64,000 bases of DNA from Planctomycetales bacterium ZRK34 (GTDB taxonomy: Bacteria > Planctomycetota > Phycisphaerae > Phycisphaerales > Zrk34), in contig CP050848.1 in NCBI GenBank assembly GCA_014873095.1, forward strand, positions 2,108,001 to 2,172,000, in the 5' to 3' direction. Of the stretch, positions 61,292 to 64,000 are shown one piece after another. Position 1 is the first letter of the stretch. The number at the start of each line of letters is the position of its first letter. The notes beneath the pieces were generated by a model that saw nothing but the letters and a program-made list of their open reading frames with translations, had not been told where the DNA came from and did no database searches. Both the position numbers and the translations under genes were made by a program.

Positions 61292-62725
61292 ATGAACAAG
61301 CTGGCATTGAGTTTACTGATCGCACTGAGCCTGTGTTCGATCAGCCTGGGGGCGGGGAAAACCAAAACGTACCGCAGCATCACCTGGAGCAAGTTCAAAG
61401 CGTCCGGGCCGAAGCTGAATCAGATCGGCTGGATCGCCACGCGCCATGCGAAAGACATCAAGTCGTCAGACTGGTCGGTGGGCTGCGAAACGCTTGATCG
61501 TGATCAGGCCCGATTCAGCGTGTACAAAGATTACGTCGGCGAGCTAGGGGCCAAACACGGACGACTGCAGAGCGGTTGGGCCAAGTGTGAAAAGCAGAAA
61601 GGCGTGTACGACTTCGCCTGGCTGGATGAAGGCATTTACGGGCTGGATGAACAGGGCGTCAAGCCGTGGGTTTGTTTGTGCTACGGCAACCCGATCTACA
61701 AGTCGACGGTTCAACTCGGCTCGACGCTGGCGCCGATCGTGCACTCCGAAGAGGCGATGGCCGCGTGGTTGAAATACGTCGAGGCGACAGTGCGGCGGTA
61801 CAAGGACGTGGTCTACGAATGGGAGATCTGGAACGAACCGTTCGGCCAGGGCAAAGACTACGCGATCATGGTGCTCAAGACCGCGGAGCTCATCAAGCGG
61901 ATTCAACCCGAATCCGTCATCATGGTCACAGAGGTTCACGACCCCGATCGCAAGGAAGTGCTGGAGGTGCTCAAGGCTGCGGGCAAGCTGGACCTGGTCG
62001 AGTACTGGATCTATCACCCGTACACGCGCAACCCCGACAGCGCTTACGCGGCCGTGGAGAAGACCAAGCAGTTGCTCGCATCATACAGCCCTAAATACAA
62101 GGTCTATCAGGGCGAAGTCGGCTGCCCGTCGATCCTCGAATGGACCCACGCCCTGGCCCATTACCCATGGACGGAGTACAGCCAGGCGAAGTGGGATCTG
62201 CGCCGCATGGCCGGCGATCGCGTCCGCAGCATTCCGTCGAGCATCTTCACGATCATCGATCTGAAATACCCGAACATGCTGCAGTCGTTCGGATTGATTC
62301 GCTCGAATCTGCTGCTCGAGTTCATCTACAAGCGGCCGGCTTACTACGCGGTTCAACACATGATGAGCTTCTTCGATGATGCGGTGAAACCCGTCGGTCT
62401 GCTGGATTGTGAGTCCGACTGCCCGCGGAAGATCACGATCGCCGGCTTCGAAAAAGCTGACACGTCGGTCGCGCTGCTTTGGTACAGCGACCAGATTCCC
62501 AACGACGATCTGGCCTGGGATCGCGTCGACCTGACGATCAAGGGCGTTACGTTCAAAGACCCCGTCTACGTGGAAATGATCACCGGCAAGGTCTTCGAGC
62601 TGGATCAGTCCGCGTGGCAAAGCGCAGGCGGCAACACCACGTTCAAGCAACTGCCGATGTGGGACAGCCCGATGATGCTCGCCGAGCGTGCGCAGGTCGA
62701 CCTTCGCAAAGACAGCCCCGAGTGA
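61292..62725 (+). CDS. Secreted clan GH-A glycoside hydrolase (GH39/GH5-like)
   Basis: The 477-residue protein has a signal peptide (LALSLLIALSLCSISLGA). It has the (beta/alpha)8 clan-A pair of glutamates: acid/base in YEWEIWNEPFG (Glu182) and nucleophile candidate in YKVYQGEVGCPS (Glu275). The barrel starts at GRLQSGWAKCEKQKGVYDFA, as in GH39 and GH42-type enzymes. A C-terminal beta domain follows. It is too divergent for me to name the family or substrate; beta-xylosidase-like or a fucan/galactan enzyme are options. AAGGAG (61279-61284) is 7 bases before the ATG. The GH16 gene follows after 31 bp. Confidence 0.78.
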   Translation: MNKLALSLLIALSLCSISLGAGKTKTYRSITWSKFKASGPKLNQIGWIATRHAKDIKSSDWSVGCETLDRDQARFSVYKDYVGELGAKHGRLQSGWAKCEKQKGVYDFAWLDEGIYGLDEQGVKPWVCLCYGNPIYKSTVQLGSTLAPIVHSEEAMAAWLKYVEATVRRYKDVVYEWEIWNEPFGQGKDYAIMVLKTAELIKRIQPESVIMVTEVHDPDRKEVLEVLKAAGKLDLVEYWIYHPYTRNPDSAYAAVEKTKQLLASYSPKYKVYQGEVGCPSILEWTHALAHYPWTEYSQAKWDLRRMAGDRVRSIPSSIFTIIDLKYPNMLQSFGLIRSNLLLEFIYKRPAYYAVQHMMSFFDDAVKPVGLLDCESDCPRKITIAGFEKADTSVALLWYSDQIPNDDLAWDRVDLTIKGVTFKDPVYVEMITGKVFELDQSAWQSAGGNTTFKQLPMWDSPMMLAERAQVDLRKDSPE

Positions 62726-62756
62726 TTCGGCTTACCACCAACAGGAACCCTTCGAC

Positions 62757-63602
62757 ATGAAATACTTCACATGGTTGGCACTGGGCCTGATCGCCTCGGC
62801 GGCATGGGCTCAGGCGCCGGATTGTCCGATGCCGGGCGACTGGCGATTCGTGCCCGAGTTCAGCGATGAGTTCAACGCTGACAAGCTGGACGACGCCAAG
62901 TGGTGGGACTTTAACCCGATGTGGGTCGGGCGCCGGCCGGGGCTTTATGTGCGTGAAAATGTCGTGGTCAAAGACGGCATGCTCCAGATCTCCACCACGA
63001 AGATGCCGCAGCGCCTGGAGACCGTCGAGAATCACGTGCGGGGGTTTCACACGTTCGCGACGGGCGCGATCAAGAGCAAGCAGCGGGTGCGATACGGTTA
63101 CTTCGAAGCCCGCTGCAAGGCGATGCCGTCGCATTGTTCCAGCGCGTTCTGGTTTTATGACCCGCTGGACCCGCCGAAGAAATATCAGAAGGGTTTCTAC
63201 TCCGAAGAGATCGACGTGTTCGAAGTCTTCGGCATGCCGGAGAAGATGAAGAACGTGTTGACGATGAGCCTGCACCGGCAGGAGACACCCTATGTCGAAG
63301 CGACGGTGCGGCTGAACAACGTGCTGAAGAACACGAAATGGAAGGCGCCGTTCAACTTCGCTGACGATTTTCACACGTTCGGTTTTCTCTGGACGCCGGA
63401 GGTGATGAAGTGGTATGTCGACGGCGTGGAGCGCTGGTCCGTGCCGAATGAGAACCATAAAACGGCGCTGACGGTGAACTTCGACTCGGAGACTTTCCCG
63501 GGCTGGAGCGGAATGCCGACGGTGGAGGAACTGCCGGCTACTTTTTATGTCGACTATCTGCGCTGTTGGCAGTTGCCTGAAATGAAGAAGGCAAACGAAT
63601 GA
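62757..63602 (+). CDS. Secreted GH16 endo-glycanase (agarase/carrageenase-like)
   Basis: The 281-residue protein has a signal peptide (WLALGLIASAAWAQA). The GH16 jelly roll shows WRFVPEFSDEFNADKLDDAK, RYGYFEARCKAMPS and the catalytic motif EIDVFE (Glu151, Asp153, Glu156), with HTFGFLWTPEVMKWYVDG near the end. The six-residue E-I-D-x-x-E spacing without the extra residue of the bulge type fits the non-beta-bulged side of the family, but subfamily cannot be fixed by eye. Marine homologues cut agar, porphyran or carrageenan. It is the last gene of the second polysaccharide block. Confidence 0.88.
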   Translation: MKYFTWLALGLIASAAWAQAPDCPMPGDWRFVPEFSDEFNADKLDDAKWWDFNPMWVGRRPGLYVRENVVVKDGMLQISTTKMPQRLETVENHVRGFHTFATGAIKSKQRVRYGYFEARCKAMPSHCSSAFWFYDPLDPPKKYQKGFYSEEIDVFEVFGMPEKMKNVLTMSLHRQETPYVEATVRLNNVLKNTKWKAPFNFADDFHTFGFLWTPEVMKWYVDGVERWSVPNENHKTALTVNFDSETFPGWSGMPTVEELPATFYVDYLRCWQLPEMKKANE

Positions 63603-63604
63603 AA

Positions 63605-63633
63605 GAAGCCCACGGCTTGACGCCGTGGGCTTC
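63605..63633. terminator. Hairpin between convergent GH16 and ppdK genes
   Basis: GAAGCCCACGGC (63605-63616) and GCCGTGGGCTTC (63622-63633) pair perfectly over 12 bp. The T-run is weak on both sides (minus: TCTTTCATT), so it is a likely bidirectional terminator or stabilising hairpin. Confidence 0.65.
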
Positions 63634-63659
63634 GGGGGTAATGAAGTTGTATTTGTCGC

Positions 63660-64000
63660 TTAGCCGTTCAGCGCGGCCTGGGCGGCGGCGAGACGGGCGA
63701 CGGGGACGCGGAACGGGCTGCAGGACACGTAGTTCAGCCCAACCTTGGCACAGAAGGCGATCGAAGCGGGGTCGCCGCCGTGCTCGCCGCAGATGCCGCA
63801 CTTGAGGCCCTTCTTGACGCTGCGGCCCTTGTTCACGGCCATGTCGACAAGCTGGCCGACGCCGGTGGTGTCCAGCGACTGGAACGGGTCGATCGCGAGG
63901 ATTTCCTGGTTGATGTAATCAGGCAGGAAGGTGTTCACGTCGTCGCGGCTGTACCCGAAGGTCATCTGGGTCAGGTCGTTGGTGCCGAAGCTGAAGAAGT
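63660..64000 (-). CDS. ppdK: Pyruvate phosphate dikinase, C-terminal part (5' beyond window)
   Basis: The last 113 or so residues of PPDK are visible, the frame running off the window end. Seen: [20 protein letters not shown], the substrate-binding block of the PEP/pyruvate domain, then [37 protein letters not shown] (active-site Cys in CGEHGG) and the end [20 protein letters not shown]. The enzyme interconverts pyruvate + ATP + Pi with PEP + AMP + PPi. It is a pyrophosphate source or user that could link functionally to the membrane pyrophosphatase at 1694-4048, an inference only. Confidence 0.95.
   Translation of the reverse strand, partial: FFSFGTNDLTQMTFGYSRDDVNTFLPDYINQEILAIDPFQSLDTTGVGQLVDMAVNKGRSVKKGLKCGICGEHGGDPASIAFCAKVGLNYVSCSPFRVPVARLAAAQAALNG

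Overview
The window is GC-rich, densely coded DNA, most likely from a planctomycete of the Phycisphaerae or a close relative. This is inferred from a secreted sulfatase and glycoside hydrolases without SusC/SusD partners, a Tat-exported Gfo/Idh/MocA oxidoreductase, DUF1080, DUF6259-like and fibro-slime proteins, a dockerin-plus-PEP-CTERM surface protein, and an inner-membrane type IV pilus operon of pilM-N-O-P-B-T-C plus pseudopilins. No rRNA, tRNA, CRISPR array, phage module or transposase gene was seen.

Layout. 1-7.8 kb: end of an AraC-type regulator, a DUF3800 protein, a K+-dependent membrane pyrophosphatase, a HTH-receiver response regulator, and small genes (thiamine-binding, HlyIII, CBS, ankyrin). 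7.9-14.7 kb: a polysaccharide-attack block (sulfatase, double beta-helix protein, 1010-residue putative glycosidase). 14.8-16.8 kb: small zinc-ribbon, lipoprotein, membrane and PilZ genes. 17.0-28.4 kb: the pilus/pseudopilus operon, ended by a clear terminator and followed by a fibro-slime adhesin-like gene. 29.5-34.3 kb: a DUF559 nuclease gene bracketed by REP-like repeats, a lipoprotein, a phosphoesterase, a MITE-like element and an OPT transporter carrying an in-frame pair of the same REP-like repeats. 34.3-36.7 kb: MgtC, an oxidoreductase and a small membrane protein, then a G-rich non-coding stretch. 37.2-45.2 kb: a surface glycan block (two GT4, GT87, O-antigen ligase-like) and murC. 45.2-56.6 kb: DUF1080, dockerin/PEP-CTERM, metallopeptidase-like, radical SAM, GT2, ArsR, DUF255, SIMPL, TerC and PfkB genes. 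56.7-63.6 kb: a second polysaccharide block (AraC regulator, esterase, GH29 fucosidase, clan-A glycosidase, GH16). The window ends in the C-terminus of pyruvate phosphate dikinase.

How it fits together. The two hydrolase blocks point to use of sulfated, fucose-containing, probably algal polysaccharide. The pilus operon, PilZ protein and adhesin-like gene would serve surface attachment or secretion.

The most unusual content is repetitive DNA. (1) Three successive spacers in the pilus operon each hold an island of degenerate 7-bp repeats, at least two of them folded as inverted arms; each island has its own 7-mer family, and one encodes the leader peptide of a pseudopilin. (2) REP-like elements with the core CCCTCTCCC..GGGAGAGGG..GGGTGAGGG flank the DUF559 nuclease as direct repeats and are inserted in frame in the OPT transporter. 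(3) A 220-bp element has perfect 20-bp terminal inverted repeats.
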